Shown: positions 1 to 9,154, counted from the first letter of the stretch. The stretch: 32,614 nt of DNA from Bacillota bacterium (GCA_030537155.1 JAUNOH010000001.1:1-32614), one strand, 5' to 3'. Numbers and translations are program-made. The notes: generated by a model from the sequence alone, not told the origin.

Positions 1-806
<806 letters not shown>

Positions 807-955
807 AGTTGATCTAGTTCATTATTATTCTGGTTTTATTTTTACTTGATTCTAAAGAATCGACGTTAAGTGTTTGTTGTCTATCTGTTTAGTTTTCAAA
901 GATCAGTAGCACGTTTCCTAGCTCTCGCTAAGGGTCTCCCCTTCGAAGCGTGCTG
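807..955 (-). other. 16S rRNA transcribed leader with boxA-like motif and structured three-way element
   Basis: Between the promoter and the 16S gene the leader carries a boxA-like motif at 886-905 (reads TGATCTTTGAAAACTAAACA on minus), which is typical of Firmicutes rRNA leaders and spacers and linked to rRNA antitermination and processing. A perfect 14-base palindrome lies at 848-861. Positions 908-913 pair with 949-954, enclosing two hairpins with GAGA tetraloops (919-930 and 930-943). The pairings are read directly from the sequence. The antitermination or processing role is known for such leaders in general and inferred here. Confidence 0.7.
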
Positions 956-959
956 GAAT

Positions 960-1012
960 AGTTTATTCATCCGGGTTGGCCCTGTCAACGAGTTTTTTAT
1001 TAATTTTTTAAC
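960..1012 (-). promoter_or_regulatory. rrn promoter P2 with UP element
   Basis: On the minus strand a perfect -35 TTGACA (983-988) is separated by 17 bases from -10 TAAACT (960-965). Immediately upstream of the -35 is a 17-base A/T-only tract (about 994-1010), in the place where a UP element that binds the RNA polymerase alpha subunit would sit. It is flanked by an 8-base inverted repeat (AACGAGTT/AACTCGTT). Transcription would begin near 953 at the foot of the structured leader. This is the best promoter match in the window, which fits an rRNA operon. Confidence 0.8.
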
Positions 1013-1129
1013 TCGTTTTTCAGGTCCCGTTTTAAAACCGCTTTTATTCGAATCCGTCTATGTTTTTAGGCGGAATAGGAATGCGGTTTCACCTCCTTGC
1101 GTCCCTATTCCTTGGCGCAAGTGATACTT

Positions 1130-1157
1130 ATTATAGTCAGCCCGTTCCGGAGAGCAA
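1130..1157 (-). promoter_or_regulatory. possible upstream rrn promoter P1
   Basis: A perfect TATAAT lies at 1130-1135 on minus, with a weak -35 (TTGCTC, 1152-1157) 16 bases upstream. Tandem promoters are usual for rRNA operons. Between P1 and P2 the sequence has an inverted repeat (GGAATAGG/CCTATTCC) around a strong Shine-Dalgarno-like AAGGAGGTG that precedes no credible reading frame. I see no gene from 807 to 1294. Confidence 0.5.
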
Positions 1158-1253
1158 GAGGGAGTTGTCAATAATCGCGACAAAATTTCCGAGCCCCTCA
1201 AAACAGGCCTTTATAAGGCCAGTTTCATACGCGCGCACGTATATATAAAGGAA

Positions 1254-1281
1254 AGGCGCCCCGAAGGACGCCTCATCTTTT
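1254..1281. terminator. bidirectional terminator after superoxide reductase gene
   Basis: The inverted repeat 1254-1273 (AGGCGCC..GGACGCCT with a CGAA or TTCG loop) has a T-rich tail on both strands: 1274-1281 on plus, and TTTTCCTTT on minus. It ends the transcript of the gene that stops at 1295 and insulates the rRNA promoter region. Confidence 0.8.
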
Positions 1282-1294
1282 TTTGGTTATCGGA

Positions 1295-1669
1295 TTATTT
1301 GCCGGCCCAGAGCCCGTGGATGTTGCAATAGGCTAGGGCCTGGATGACCTCTTCCCCTTCCACTAGGGCGAAATCGGCATGCGGGGCCTCGCCGGGCTTG
1401 AGGTATTTGATGGAGATTCCATGATTGGTCTCCAGGGCGATCCATTCGATGTAATGGGCCTCGAGCATCGGGTGGTTGACCTCCCCGACGTTGACGTGGA
1501 CGAGGTTGCCCTCTTTGCTTAGCACCGGGATATGCTTCTCCCCGGCCCCCTCATGGGTGTTGGGGATCAATTCGGTGAGGGGCTTCCCGCAGCAATGAAG
1601 GTCGCATTTATCCTTCACCAGCTCCAGGGTTAGGTTGTTGCAGTCTTGGCATTTGAGTATTCTGGCCAT
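1295..1669 (-). CDS. dfx: desulfoferrodoxin, superoxide reductase (2Fe type)
   Basis: The 124-residue protein reduces superoxide to hydrogen peroxide in the cytoplasm without making oxygen, a typical defence of anaerobes. The N-terminal desulforedoxin-like centre I has its four cysteines (C7, C10, C26, C27). The catalytic centre II has the E-K-H-x-P motif near residue 45, H-P-M-x-x-x-H-Y-I near 66-74, and C-N-x-H-G-L-W near the C-terminus, which supply the four histidines and one cysteine for iron. Its length matches the two-iron class. A good AAGGAG lies 10 bases before the ATG. It follows the glycosyltransferase gene by 29 bases and is probably co-transcribed with it. Confidence 0.95.
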   Translation of the reverse strand: MARILKCQDCNNLTLELVKDKCDLHCCGKPLTELIPNTHEGAGEKHIPVLSKEGNLVHVNVGEVNHPMLEAHYIEWIALETNHGISIKYLKPGEAPHADFALVEGEEVIQALAYCNIHGLWAGK

Positions 1670-1698
1670 TTTCGTTTTTCTCCTTAACGTTTACCCAA

Positions 1699-2646
1699 TT
1701 ATACACCGGTGGGGAAATCGTGCTTGATGCACGCTTCGAGGAGCCCCCCAAATAAGGGATCATCCACCGGGATCGGGGTTTTGCTCCTCAATAGCCTTAG
1801 GGCCCGCTTTATCTTTTTGGCCTCCTCCTTGCCGAGCCCGCCCTTTTTGGAGACGGATAAATCATATAGGAGGGAGAAGTAACTACGTAGGTAAGATCCC
1901 CTGACGGCCTTCAGGATCCTTTCATCCCCCAATATATCCGCGTAATGCCGGATCGAGAGGAAGGCCAATAAGTGCTCTAAGGCCCTTTCCGGATGGGGAT
2001 GGTTGGTCAATGAATCATCCGCGGTCTGCTTGTTGTAGTGATAGAGGGCATCGTTGAAGCGAAAAATGGAATCGGCCCTGCTCAAACAGCAGAATAGGAA
2101 TGGCGCATCCTCGAAATATGGGATGTTGATGTAGGGGGTGCCCAAAAGTATCTCCTTCTTGAAGGCCTTATTCCAGAGATACCCCCGCATGTAGACATCG
2201 CCTAGAAGCGACTTGATGGCCTGATATTTATCGAGTTTCCTCGAAGGCAGGCGGAGGAAGCTTTTCTTGCTGACCCCCTCGTCCCGGTCGAAATAAAAGG
2301 AGAAATCCAAAATGTCGGCCCCGGATGTCTTGAAGGCCTCTAGTATCTTCTTGGAGAAGTCGTCCTCCAAAAAGTCATCGGCATCCGCGAAGGCCACGTA
2401 TTCGCCGCCCGAATTGAGGATCCCCACCAAGCGGGAGGCCATCACGCCCAAGCGCGATCTGTTGACGAATAGTTTATGGCCATTTTCCTCACAAAACCCC
2501 CGCAGAATCGACTCCGAATCGTCGCTGGAGGGATCGAGGACGAAAACGGCCTCCACCTTTGGTGATTGCCTTTCGATGGAGGCGAATAACTTGCTTAGAT
2601 GACCGCCCGAATTGTAACAGGGGATGATGAGGCTCAGTTTTGCCAT
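1699..2646 (-). CDS. family 2 glycosyltransferase
   Basis: This is a GT-A fold glycosyltransferase of about 315 residues, probably adding a sugar to a cell-surface polymer or lipid; the acceptor cannot be told. The N-terminus has the usual SLIIPCYN beta-strand start, a VFVLDPSSDDS nucleotide-sugar segment near residue 40 and a D-A-D-D (DxD-type) metal site near 90. No membrane helix is obvious at the C-terminus. I place the start at the ATG at 2646 rather than the in-frame ATG at 2652. The -10 box at 2655-2660 leaves 8 bases before 2646, matching other genes here that appear leaderless, and there is no Shine-Dalgarno for either start. It precedes dfx. Confidence 0.85.
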   Translation of the reverse strand: MAKLSLIIPCYNSGGHLSKLFASIERQSPKVEAVFVLDPSSDDSESILRGFCEENGHKLFVNRSRLGVMASRLVGILNSGGEYVAFADADDFLEDDFSKKILEAFKTSGADILDFSFYFDRDEGVSKKSFLRLPSRKLDKYQAIKSLLGDVYMRGYLWNKAFKKEILLGTPYINIPYFEDAPFLFCCLSRADSIFRFNDALYHYNKQTADDSLTNHPHPERALEHLLAFLSIRHYADILGDERILKAVRGSYLRSYFSLLYDLSVSKKGGLGKEEAKKIKRALRLLRSKTPIPVDDPLFGGLLEACIKHDFPTGV

Positions 2647-2654
2647 GCCCATAT

Positions 2655-2660
2655 ATTATA
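2655..2660 (-). promoter_or_regulatory. -10 box of glycosyltransferase gene (leaderless type)
   Basis: A perfect TATAAT on minus lies 8 bases before the preferred ATG. No convincing -35 is present. Transcription would start at or just before the start codon, as proposed for uvrA, rapZ and others in this window. Confidence 0.5.
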
Positions 2661-2690
2661 AAAGGAAAAGGCCCGCTTCCAGCAGGCCTT
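2661..2690 (-). terminator. terminator of pgk-tpiA-Bax-inhibitor-like operon
   Basis: On minus, the 9-base stem AAGGCCTGC/GCGGGCCTT (2668-2676 with 2682-2690, one G-U pair) is followed by TTTTCCTTTT. It lies 18 bases past the stop of the membrane protein gene. Confidence 0.85.
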
Positions 2691-2708
2691 CTGATTTGTC
2701 GTATTCCC

Positions 2709-3515
2709 TCAGTTGTTGCTGTTTTTGGCAACGGCCAGGATGTAGATCACGCGCATCAGAATCACGATGAAGTCGACATACATCACGTAGGCGCAATAGA
2801 GGATGACGTTGGGGTTATCGCTGGCCCTGGTGAGGATCTTGCGGATGTTATAAGCATCCACGGCGACCATCAGGATCATCAACACGCAGATCAGGCCATA
2901 CATGGCCAGCTCGGTGATGATATAGGTCGTGGCCAAAGCCTCGGAGGAGAAGCCGGTGAGGGCGAAGGCGATGAAGACGAAGAGGGCGAAGGCCATCAGC
3001 ATCAGCACCAAGGCCAAACCGACGTAGGCGATGGGATTGAGGTTGACCTTCGAGAAGTAGCCGATGGCGAACATGATCAGGAACACCGCGGCGGTCAATA
3101 GGAAGGCCTCGCCGATCGTCCAGGGGTCGATGCCGCCCAGCATGAAGCAGGAGAATAGGGCACCCATCAATATGCAGTAGATGACATAGGGCACCCAGAT
3201 CGACTTTTTGCCGCGGATGGCCATGAAGTTGATGACGAAGCCATCGATCAATAGGCCGACGCCCGAGACGATGATGATGGCCACATAGGTCATCAGGGTC
3301 TGCTCGAGGATGGCCTCGTTATCGAGGTTGCCGTTGATGACCCTGTCGAAGAGGAAGCCGAGGGCGAAGGCCACGATGGCGGTGATGAGGAGGCCGATGC
3401 CCATATAGCCAAAGGCTATGGCGGTGGCCTTGGAGGTCGTTATCTCCCTTTTCCCTTTGGGGGAATCGACCTCGACGGTGCCGGTGGCCTCGTTATAGGA
3501 ATAAATCGTGCTCAT
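2709..3515 (-). CDS. Bax inhibitor-1/YccA family membrane protein
   Basis: The 268-residue integral membrane protein has a soluble N-terminus of about 25 residues and seven hydrophobic segments, as usual for the BI-1 (TMBIM/YccA) family. Family members include calcium-leak channels and, in bacteria, YccA, which interacts with FtsH. The role here is unknown. Its start overlaps the tpiA stop by 4 bases (ATGA), so it is translationally coupled to tpiA and belongs to the glycolytic operon. It is followed by a clear terminator. The family call rests on the overall helix pattern and the acidic/aromatic C-terminal helix, not on a search. Confidence 0.75.
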   Translation of the reverse strand: MSTIYSYNEATGTVEVDSPKGKREITTSKATAIAFGYMGIGLLITAIVAFALGFLFDRVINGNLDNEAILEQTLMTYVAIIIVSGVGLLIDGFVINFMAIRGKKSIWVPYVIYCILMGALFSCFMLGGIDPWTIGEAFLLTAAVFLIMFAIGYFSKVNLNPIAYVGLALVLMLMAFALFVFIAFALTGFSSEALATTYIITELAMYGLICVLMILMVAVDAYNIRKILTRASDNPNVILYCAYVMYVDFIVILMRVIYILAVAKNSNN

Positions 3516-4270
3516 TTGACTAAGTTCTCCACTAATCCTTTGAAGGAGTCGGGTTCGAGGGAGGCTCCGCCGACGAGGGCGCCGTCGATGTCCTCCTGCG
3601 ACACGTATTCGGCGATGTTATTGGGTTTGACCGAGCCGCCATAGAGGATGCGGATATCCATGGCCGCCACCCCGAAGGACTCTTTCAAAGTCCTCCTGAT
3701 GAAGCCGATGGTATCCTCGGCGATCTCCTTGGAGGCCGACTTGCCGGTGCCGATGGCCCAGATGGGCTCATAGGCGATGACGACTTTCTTGGCTTCCTCG
3801 GGGGTTAATCCCTCCAAGCCGACGCGGATCTGCTCGGCGACGAAGGGCTTGGTCTCGCCTTTTTCATAGGTCTCGAGGCTCTCGCCACAGCAATAGACCG
3901 GGGTGACGCCAGAGGCTAGCATTGCCTTGATCTTGGCGTTGCAGGCCTTGGAGGTCTCGCCGTTATACTCACGCCTTTCGGAGTGGCCGATGATGACCCA
4001 GTCGACGCCGACGGCTTTCAGCATCGGGATCGAGACTTCGCCGGTATAGGCGCCATGGTCGTGCTCGGAGCAGTTTTGGGCCGAGACAATGAGACCTTCG
4101 GGCTTGTTGGCCACGACACTCTCGAGGCAGACGAAGGTGGGGGCAACGCCGATGTCGACGTTATGGGCGATGGCGTAGGAGACGACTTCCCTAGCATCGA
4201 GGCAGAATTGCTTGGCCTCAGCCGGGGTTTTGTTCATCTTCCAGTTGCCCAGAAGCAGTTTCTTTCTCAT
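3512..4270 (-). CDS. tpiA: triosephosphate isomerase
   Basis: This 252-residue cytoplasmic enzyme interconverts dihydroxyacetone phosphate and glyceraldehyde 3-phosphate. The catalytic residues are in place: N9 and K11 in NWKMNK, H96 in IIGHSERR, E168 in AYEPIWAIGTG, and the phosphate-binding GGSVKPNN near the end. The start is the ATG at 4270, which gives the conserved N-terminus; an upstream start at 4309 would lie inside pgk. Only 4 bases separate it from the pgk stop, so it is co-transcribed with pgk. No strong Shine-Dalgarno is visible. Confidence 0.97.
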   Translation of the reverse strand: MRKKLLLGNWKMNKTPAEAKQFCLDAREVVSYAIAHNVDIGVAPTFVCLESVVANKPEGLIVSAQNCSEHDHGAYTGEVSIPMLKAVGVDWVIIGHSERREYNGETSKACNAKIKAMLASGVTPVYCCGESLETYEKGETKPFVAEQIRVGLEGLTPEEAKKVVIAYEPIWAIGTGKSASKEIAEDTIGFIRRTLKESFGVAAMDIRILYGGSVKPNNIAEYVSQEDIDGALVGGASLEPDSFKGLVENLVK

Positions 4271-4274
4271 CGAT

Positions 4275-5498
<1,224 letters not shown>

Positions 5499-5537
5499 TG
5501 TTTTCTTTTTCTCCTTAAAAACTTGCAGGCTAAGTTT

Positions 5538-5554
5538 ACACCTAAAAGAGGTGT
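5538..5554 (-). promoter_or_regulatory. inverted repeat in pgk promoter region
   Basis: The dyad ACACCT-N5-AGGTGT lies 40 bases before the pgk start and just upstream of a TAAACT that could be the -10 box. It could be an operator or a 5' leader hairpin. No protein can be assigned. Confidence 0.4.
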
Positions 5555-5582
5555 AGCGGGAAATTAATGGCGTAAGCGTAAG

Positions 5583-5607
5583 AAAAAGCGCAGCCAAGCG
5601 GCTGCGC
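5583..5607 (-). terminator. gapA terminator
   Basis: The perfect 8-base stem GCGCAGCC/GGCTGCGC (5588-5595 with 5600-5607, loop GCTT on minus) is followed on minus by TTTTTCTT. It sits 21 bases after the gapA stop. Confidence 0.95.
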
Positions 5608-5628
5608 CTGTTTCTATTTTCTCGCGGA

Positions 5629-6663
5629 TTATAACTCGGCGAAGTATTTGATGGTGCGGACCATCTGAGAAGTGTAGGAGTTCTCGTTGTCGTACCAAGC
5701 GACGGTCTGGACCTGGAAGAGGCCATCGGCGATCTTGGTGACCATGGTCTGGGTGCCATCGTAGAGGGAGCCGAAGGTGATGCCGACGATGTCGCCGGAG
5801 ACGAGCTCCTCTTCGGTATAACCGAAGGAGGCATTGCCGGAAGCGGCCTTCTTCATGACTTCGTTGACCTTCTTGGCGTCGAGCTCATCGGCCTTGACGA
5901 CGGAAACCAAGATGGTGGTCGAGCCGGTGGGGACGGGGACGCGCTGGGCGGAGCCGATCAGCTTGCCATTGAGCTCGGGGATGACGAGGCCGATGGCTTT
6001 GGCGGCGCCGGTGGAGTTCGGGACGATGTTGACGGCGGCGGCACGGGCGCGGCGGAGATCGCCTTTGCGGTGCGGGCCATCGAGAACCATCTGGTCACCG
6101 GTGTAGGCGTGGACGGTGGTCATGATGCCGGATTGGATCGGGAAGGCGTCGTTGAGGGCCTTGGCCATCGGGGCGAGGCAGTTGGTGGTGCAGCTGGCGG
6201 CCGAGATGATCTGGTCTTCTTTGGTGAGGGTCTTCTCGTTGACGGAATAGACGATGGTCTTCAAATCCTTGCCGGCCGGGGCGGAGATGACGACCTTCTT
6301 GGCGCCGGCGTTGATGTGGGCCATGGATTTTTCCTTGGAGGTGTAGAAGCCGGTGCACTCTAAGACGACGTCGACGTCAAGGGCCTTCCAGGGGCAGTTG
6401 TTGGCGTCTTTCTCGGCATAGATGCGGATCTTCTTACCGCCAACGGCGATCCAGCCTTCGGCGGCTCCGTCCTCGGAGCAGGTGACCTCAGCGGCGCGGG
6501 CATAACGGCCCTGGGCGCTGTCATACTTCAATAGGTGGGCCAGCATCTTGGGGCTGGTGAGGTCGTTGATGGCGACGATTTCGTAGCCTTCGGCGTCGAA
6601 CATCTGGCGGAAAGCGAGCCTGCCGATGCGGCCGAAGCCATTGATTGCAACTTTAACTGACAT
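5629..6663 (-). CDS. gapA: glyceraldehyde-3-phosphate dehydrogenase (NAD type)
   Basis: This 344-residue enzyme oxidises glyceraldehyde 3-phosphate to 1,3-bisphosphoglycerate. The Rossmann motif INGFGRIGR starts at residue 7, and aspartate 34 (INDL) points to NAD over NADP. The catalytic cysteine C158 is in SCTTNC and its histidine partner H185 in TVHAYTGD. I chose the ATG at 6663 because AGGAGG lies 9 bases upstream; a TTG at 6669 would be only 3 bases from it. It has its own promoter with two dyads and its own terminator. The small XRE regulator gene lies directly upstream. Confidence 0.97.
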   Translation of the reverse strand: MSVKVAINGFGRIGRLAFRQMFDAEGYEIVAINDLTSPKMLAHLLKYDSAQGRYARAAEVTCSEDGAAEGWIAVGGKKIRIYAEKDANNCPWKALDVDVVLECTGFYTSKEKSMAHINAGAKKVVISAPAGKDLKTIVYSVNEKTLTKEDQIISAASCTTNCLAPMAKALNDAFPIQSGIMTTVHAYTGDQMVLDGPHRKGDLRRARAAAVNIVPNSTGAAKAIGLVIPELNGKLIGSAQRVPVPTGSTTILVSVVKADELDAKKVNEVMKKAASGNASFGYTEEELVSGDIVGITFGSLYDGTQTMVTKIADGLFQVQTVAWYDNENSYTSQMVRTIKYFAEL

Positions 6664-6695
6664 TAACAATGTCCTCCTAAATTTATTGCGGGAAT

Positions 6696-6730
6696 ATTAT
6701 ACAAACTTCGTTTGCCCATTTTAAAGTGGG
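6696..6730 (-). promoter_or_regulatory. gapA promoter with two adjacent dyads
   Basis: The -10 TATAAT is at 6696-6701 on minus. Touching it upstream is CAAAC-N3-GTTTG (6702-6714), and touching that is a 16-base palindrome, CCCA-N-TTTAAA-N-TGGG (6715-6730), which would cover the -35 region, where no good hexamer is visible. Adjacent dyads over a promoter suggest binding of one or two dimeric regulators. They do not match the CcpA or Rex consensus sequences I know. Confidence 0.55.
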
Positions 6731-6739
6731 TTGGCTCAT

Positions 6740-6988
6740 TTAGTTGTCTATGAGCTGTTTTATCTCCACCACTCCTCGGAAAAGTTCCTCCAAAGTCACC
6801 CCCAAGGCGGATGCGATCTTCGATAAAGAGGCCACGGAGGGGTTCCTCCGCCCGTGCTCGAGGTCGGAGAGATAACTCTTTGAAAGGCCGGAATCGATGG
6901 ATAGATCGAGCTGGGAGATCCCCCGCTCCTTCCGGAGGTAGGTGATCCTTTTGCCCAATTGCGATAGAAGCCTCAATTCATCAGCCAT
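6740..6988 (-). CDS. small XRE-family transcriptional regulator
   Basis: The 82-residue protein is almost entirely one Cro/CI-type helix-turn-helix domain (residues about 8-68: LGKRITYLRKERGISQ, SGLSKSYLSDLEHGRRNPS, LSKIASALGVTLEEL) plus a short C-terminal tail. It has no ligand or dimerisation domain beyond the HTH. Its start overlaps the whiA stop by 8 bases, with AGGAG 13 bases upstream inside whiA, so it is translated with whiA. It sits just upstream of the gapA promoter, so control of gapA is possible but unproven. Confidence 0.85.
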   Translation of the reverse strand: MADELRLLSQLGKRITYLRKERGISQLDLSIDSGLSKSYLSDLEHGRRNPSVASLSKIASALGVTLEELFRGVVEIKQLIDN

Positions 6989-7934
6989 GGTGTTTCAGAT
7001 ACTCCTGGTGCAGGTGGCGGAATAGGTGGTTGACGTTGCTCTTGCTGACCGTGGAGGCCAGCTCCTCCGACAATAGCCTCGCCAATTCATCCAGGGAGGC
7101 ATCGGGATGCTCGAGCCGTAGCTTCATCAACGAACGGAGCTTGAGGTTGGGGATATTCTCCAATCCGACGTTATCACGGAAGTATTCGATCTCCTCCAAT
7201 TGCCTTTGGCTGGCCTTGATGGTCTTGGCCATATTCGCCGAGTCGATGTTATAGAGGCGATTATCGAGGTTTTGGAAATCCCTGTCGACCCGGATGTTCT
7301 CAAACTTCAGGCAGGATTCATAAGCACCCATATAGGCCAATAACTCCGAAATCTCGTCGCTCCGCTTCAGATAGACGATGTGGCGGTTCCTTCTCTTGGC
7401 CAGCTTGGCGGAAAACCTCCCGCCCTTGGTTTTGCCCAAAAGCTTGGCGAACCATTTGGCGTAGTTTTCATCCTGAAAGCTGAACTCGAGGTGGTAATTG
7501 CTCGTCTTGGGGTCATTGACCGAGCCCGAGCAAAGGAAGGCCCCGGCCAGATAGGCGGCCGTCAATTCGTCGTTGATGACCGCGTTTTTGGGGACCTTGT
7601 AGGCAAAGAAATCGACCTCGAGGTCACCGAGAAGGTAATCGGCCTCATCGATTAAGACGTGGTATTTGACGCCCTTCCTGGCCCCGATGCCCTTGGTGTA
7701 GGCGAAATGGACGTTCACCCCATAGAGGGAACTGATGTAGGAATATAGGGCCTTGGCCGTGGTGGCCGATTCGCTGGAAAGCTCTATCTCCTCCTTGCCG
7801 CCGGAAATCCTAAGACCGCCGTTGATCTTTAGGAACGCCGAAAGGATGGAGCGTTTGCACTCATCGCTCCAATCTTTCCGGGCAATCTCTTCTTTGACCC
7901 CGTAGGCGAAGGAGGCTTTGACTACCGGCATCAA
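6981..7934 (-). CDS. whiA: WhiA family DNA-binding protein
   Basis: The 317-residue protein matches WhiA. It has an N-terminal domain related to LAGLIDADG homing endonucleases (about residues 1-220, with AAYLAGAFLCSGSVNDP near residue 125) and a C-terminal helix-turn-helix (about 225-310, ending in SKSNVNHLFRHL). WhiA is a sporulation regulator in Streptomyces and affects cell division in Bacillus; the role in this lineage is unknown. The start overlaps the rapZ stop by 4 bases (ATGA). The order rapZ-whiA is conserved in Gram-positives, but the yvcK gene normally between them is absent. Confidence 0.92.
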   Translation of the reverse strand: MMPVVKASFAYGVKEEIARKDWSDECKRSILSAFLKINGGLRISGGKEEIELSSESATTAKALYSYISSLYGVNVHFAYTKGIGARKGVKYHVLIDEADYLLGDLEVDFFAYKVPKNAVINDELTAAYLAGAFLCSGSVNDPKTSNYHLEFSFQDENYAKWFAKLLGKTKGGRFSAKLAKRRNRHIVYLKRSDEISELLAYMGAYESCLKFENIRVDRDFQNLDNRLYNIDSANMAKTIKASQRQLEEIEYFRDNVGLENIPNLKLRSLMKLRLEHPDASLDELARLLSEELASTVSKSNVNHLFRHLHQEYLKHHG

Positions 7935-8770
7935 TCGCTGTCTCTATTGAGGTTGCGGTGAACCACAACGCACTCGTATTTGTTCTTGTATTCCTCGAAC
8001 AGTTTGTTGACGAAATAGACCGAACGGTGCTGGCCGCCGGTGCAACCGACGTAGATGCTCAATGAGCCCTTATGGTCCCTGGCGGATTCGCTCAGGTAGA
8101 AATCGAGGTAATGCACCATCTCCTTGAAGACGAGGTGGGCGGTCGGCTTGGCTTCGAGGAAGTCGATGACCGGCTGATCGTTTCCGTTTAGATCGGATAA
8201 CTCCTTCTCCCAGAAGGGATTGGGGACAATCCTGGTGTCGAAGATGATGTCGGCATCCTCGGGGACGCCGTATTTGTAGCCAAAGGAGGATAGCAAGACC
8301 TTGACCTTGCCGGTATCCTGCCCCACCAAAAGGAAGAGCATCCTGCGTAAATCCGAGGCGGCCAAGCCGGAGGTGTCGATGACCTGATCGGCTAAGGGGC
8401 GGGCCTCCTGATAGTATTCGATGTCGCGCTCGATGGCGTCTTCTAAGGAAAGGCCGACCATCTCAAAGGGGTGGTTATGCCTGGTGAGCCTGAAACGGGT
8501 CAATAGCTCCTTCTTCGAGCAATATAGCAGCAAAACGTCGATCTCGGCCTTGCCGGTGGCTTTGGCGGCCTCGATGACTTCCTTGGCCTCGTCGATGGGG
8601 ACGACCAACACTTCTTTATCGGCCTTCGCAGAGGCGAAATAGTCCATGTAGGTCGGGATGATGGAGGCCGGAATGGCCTCGACGACACGGAAGCCCTGCT
8701 CCTCCAAAACGCGGGCGGCGGTAGACTTCCCGGATCCGGACAGGCCGGAGATGATCAAAAGTTCTTTCAT
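7931..8770 (-). CDS. rapZ: RapZ/YvcJ family nucleotide-binding protein
   Basis: The 279-residue protein has the RapZ (YvcJ) layout. The N-terminal P-loop is GLSGSGKS (residues 9-16), and the C-terminal domain carries the family signature GCTGGQHRSVYFV near residue 245. In E. coli RapZ controls glucosamine-6-phosphate synthase through small RNAs; in Bacillus YvcJ hydrolyses GTP and has other effects. The exact role here is not known. There is no Shine-Dalgarno; a TATAAT ends 9 bases before the ATG. It starts the rapZ-whiA-XRE operon. Confidence 0.93.
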   Translation of the reverse strand: MKELLIISGLSGSGKSTAARVLEEQGFRVVEAIPASIIPTYMDYFASAKADKEVLVVPIDEAKEVIEAAKATGKAEIDVLLLYCSKKELLTRFRLTRHNHPFEMVGLSLEDAIERDIEYYQEARPLADQVIDTSGLAASDLRRMLFLLVGQDTGKVKVLLSSFGYKYGVPEDADIIFDTRIVPNPFWEKELSDLNGNDQPVIDFLEAKPTAHLVFKEMVHYLDFYLSESARDHKGSLSIYVGCTGGQHRSVYFVNKLFEEYKNKYECVVVHRNLNRDSD

Positions 8771-8779
8771 AGTGGATTT

Positions 8780-8785
8780 ATTATA
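8780..8785 (-). promoter_or_regulatory. -10 box of rapZ operon (leaderless type)
   Basis: A perfect TATAAT lies 9 bases before the rapZ ATG, with no Shine-Dalgarno between and no clear -35. The transcript would start at or within about 3 bases of the start codon. Confidence 0.55.
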
Positions 8786-8829
8786 ACTTCAAAAAGCCAT
8801 AATTCCCCCACTTAATATGTCTTTTATCC

Positions 8830-8869
8830 AAAAGGCCTCCCCCGCCTATACGGTTATGCACCGGCGGGG
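8830..8869 (-). terminator. likely terminator of small peptide gene 1
   Basis: On minus, CCCCGCC (8863-8869) pairs with GGCGGGG (8840-8846) and is followed by AGGCCTTTTGG. The same layout, GC stem then AGGCCTTTTGG, recurs at 9211-9249 after the second peptide gene. The T-tract is short, so this is moderate evidence. Confidence 0.5.
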
Positions 8870-8892
8870 TGCCATTTGTCCGCGGGGTGTGC

Positions 8893-8946
8893 TAAGATGT
8901 CGGTGTGCTTGTGGCGCTAGCCCTGACGGACTAACGCCCTTTTTTT
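8893..8946 (+). ncRNA. predicted short antisense RNA 1 (antitoxin candidate)
   Basis: A TGnTAAGAT extended -10 (hexamer 8893-8898) would start a plus-strand RNA near 8905. A strong hairpin (GGCGCTAGCCC, 8913-8923, with GGACTAACGCC, 8928-8938) and seven T residues (8940-8946) end it at the stop codon of the opposing peptide gene. The RNA would be only about 42 bases, nearly all hairpin, and fully complementary to the peptide mRNA 3' region. Convergent 3'-overlapping antisense RNAs are the rule in Fst/par and TxpA/RatA type I systems. No -35 is visible. Confidence 0.5.
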
Positions 8947-9055
8947 ATTCGTCGTCGGTCTTACGCAGGCCTCTTACGAACCCAAGGACAGCCATTATGG
9001 CGAGCAGCAGTTCCGCAATTGCAGAGATCAGCTCGGCCAATCCGGCGAGATCCAT
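8945..9055 (-). CDS. small hydrophobic peptide 1 (type I toxin candidate)
   Basis: The 36-residue peptide starts MDLAGLAELISAIAELLL, stays hydrophobic to about residue 27, then has a basic stretch (R28, R31, K32) and an acidic end (DDE). One membrane helix with a charged tail is typical of type I toxins such as Fst and TxpA, although I see no direct sequence identity to them. It shares 20 of 36 residues with the copy at 9332-9442. In the block A7-L16 all four nucleotide differences are silent, which supports coding. An AAGGGGGT lies 6 bases before the ATG. It is opposed at its 3' end by a predicted antisense RNA. Confidence 0.6.
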   Translation of the reverse strand: MDLAGLAELISAIAELLLAIMAVLGFVRGLRKTDDE

Positions 9056-9118
9056 TTATGGACCCCCTTTCCTCCCCCGTTCCCCGCGGTGGCTTGGCGG
9101 CCGTTTTGGTGGTGACAT
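9056..9118 (-). CDS. possible 20-codon leader frame before peptide 1
   Basis: An ATG at 9118, with GGAGG 9 bases upstream, opens a 20-codon frame (begins MSPPKRPP, rich in P, R, G) whose TAA directly abuts the ATG of peptide 1 in the same frame. Such a frame could couple translation to the peptide start. The composition may simply reflect the GC-rich leader, and the second unit has its leader frame in a different phase. Confidence 0.3.
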   Translation of the reverse strand: MSPPKRPPSHRGERGRKGGP

Positions 9119-9154
9119 ACGAATATGCCTCCACCATAAGGTAGACGCGGAAAC

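Noticed and set aside
1166-1171. Perfect TTGACA on minus upstream of the rRNA P1 -10 box
   Set aside because: It lies 30 bases from TATAAT (1130-1135), far too distant for a promoter pair.
1060-1248. Short plus-strand frame in the rRNA upstream region
   Set aside because: It has no ribosome site or recognisable protein and lies over the rRNA promoters on the other strand.
5499-5834. N-terminal extension of pgk to 5834
   Set aside because: It overlaps the gapA 3' end and terminator, and the conserved pgk start with a Shine-Dalgarno is at 5498.
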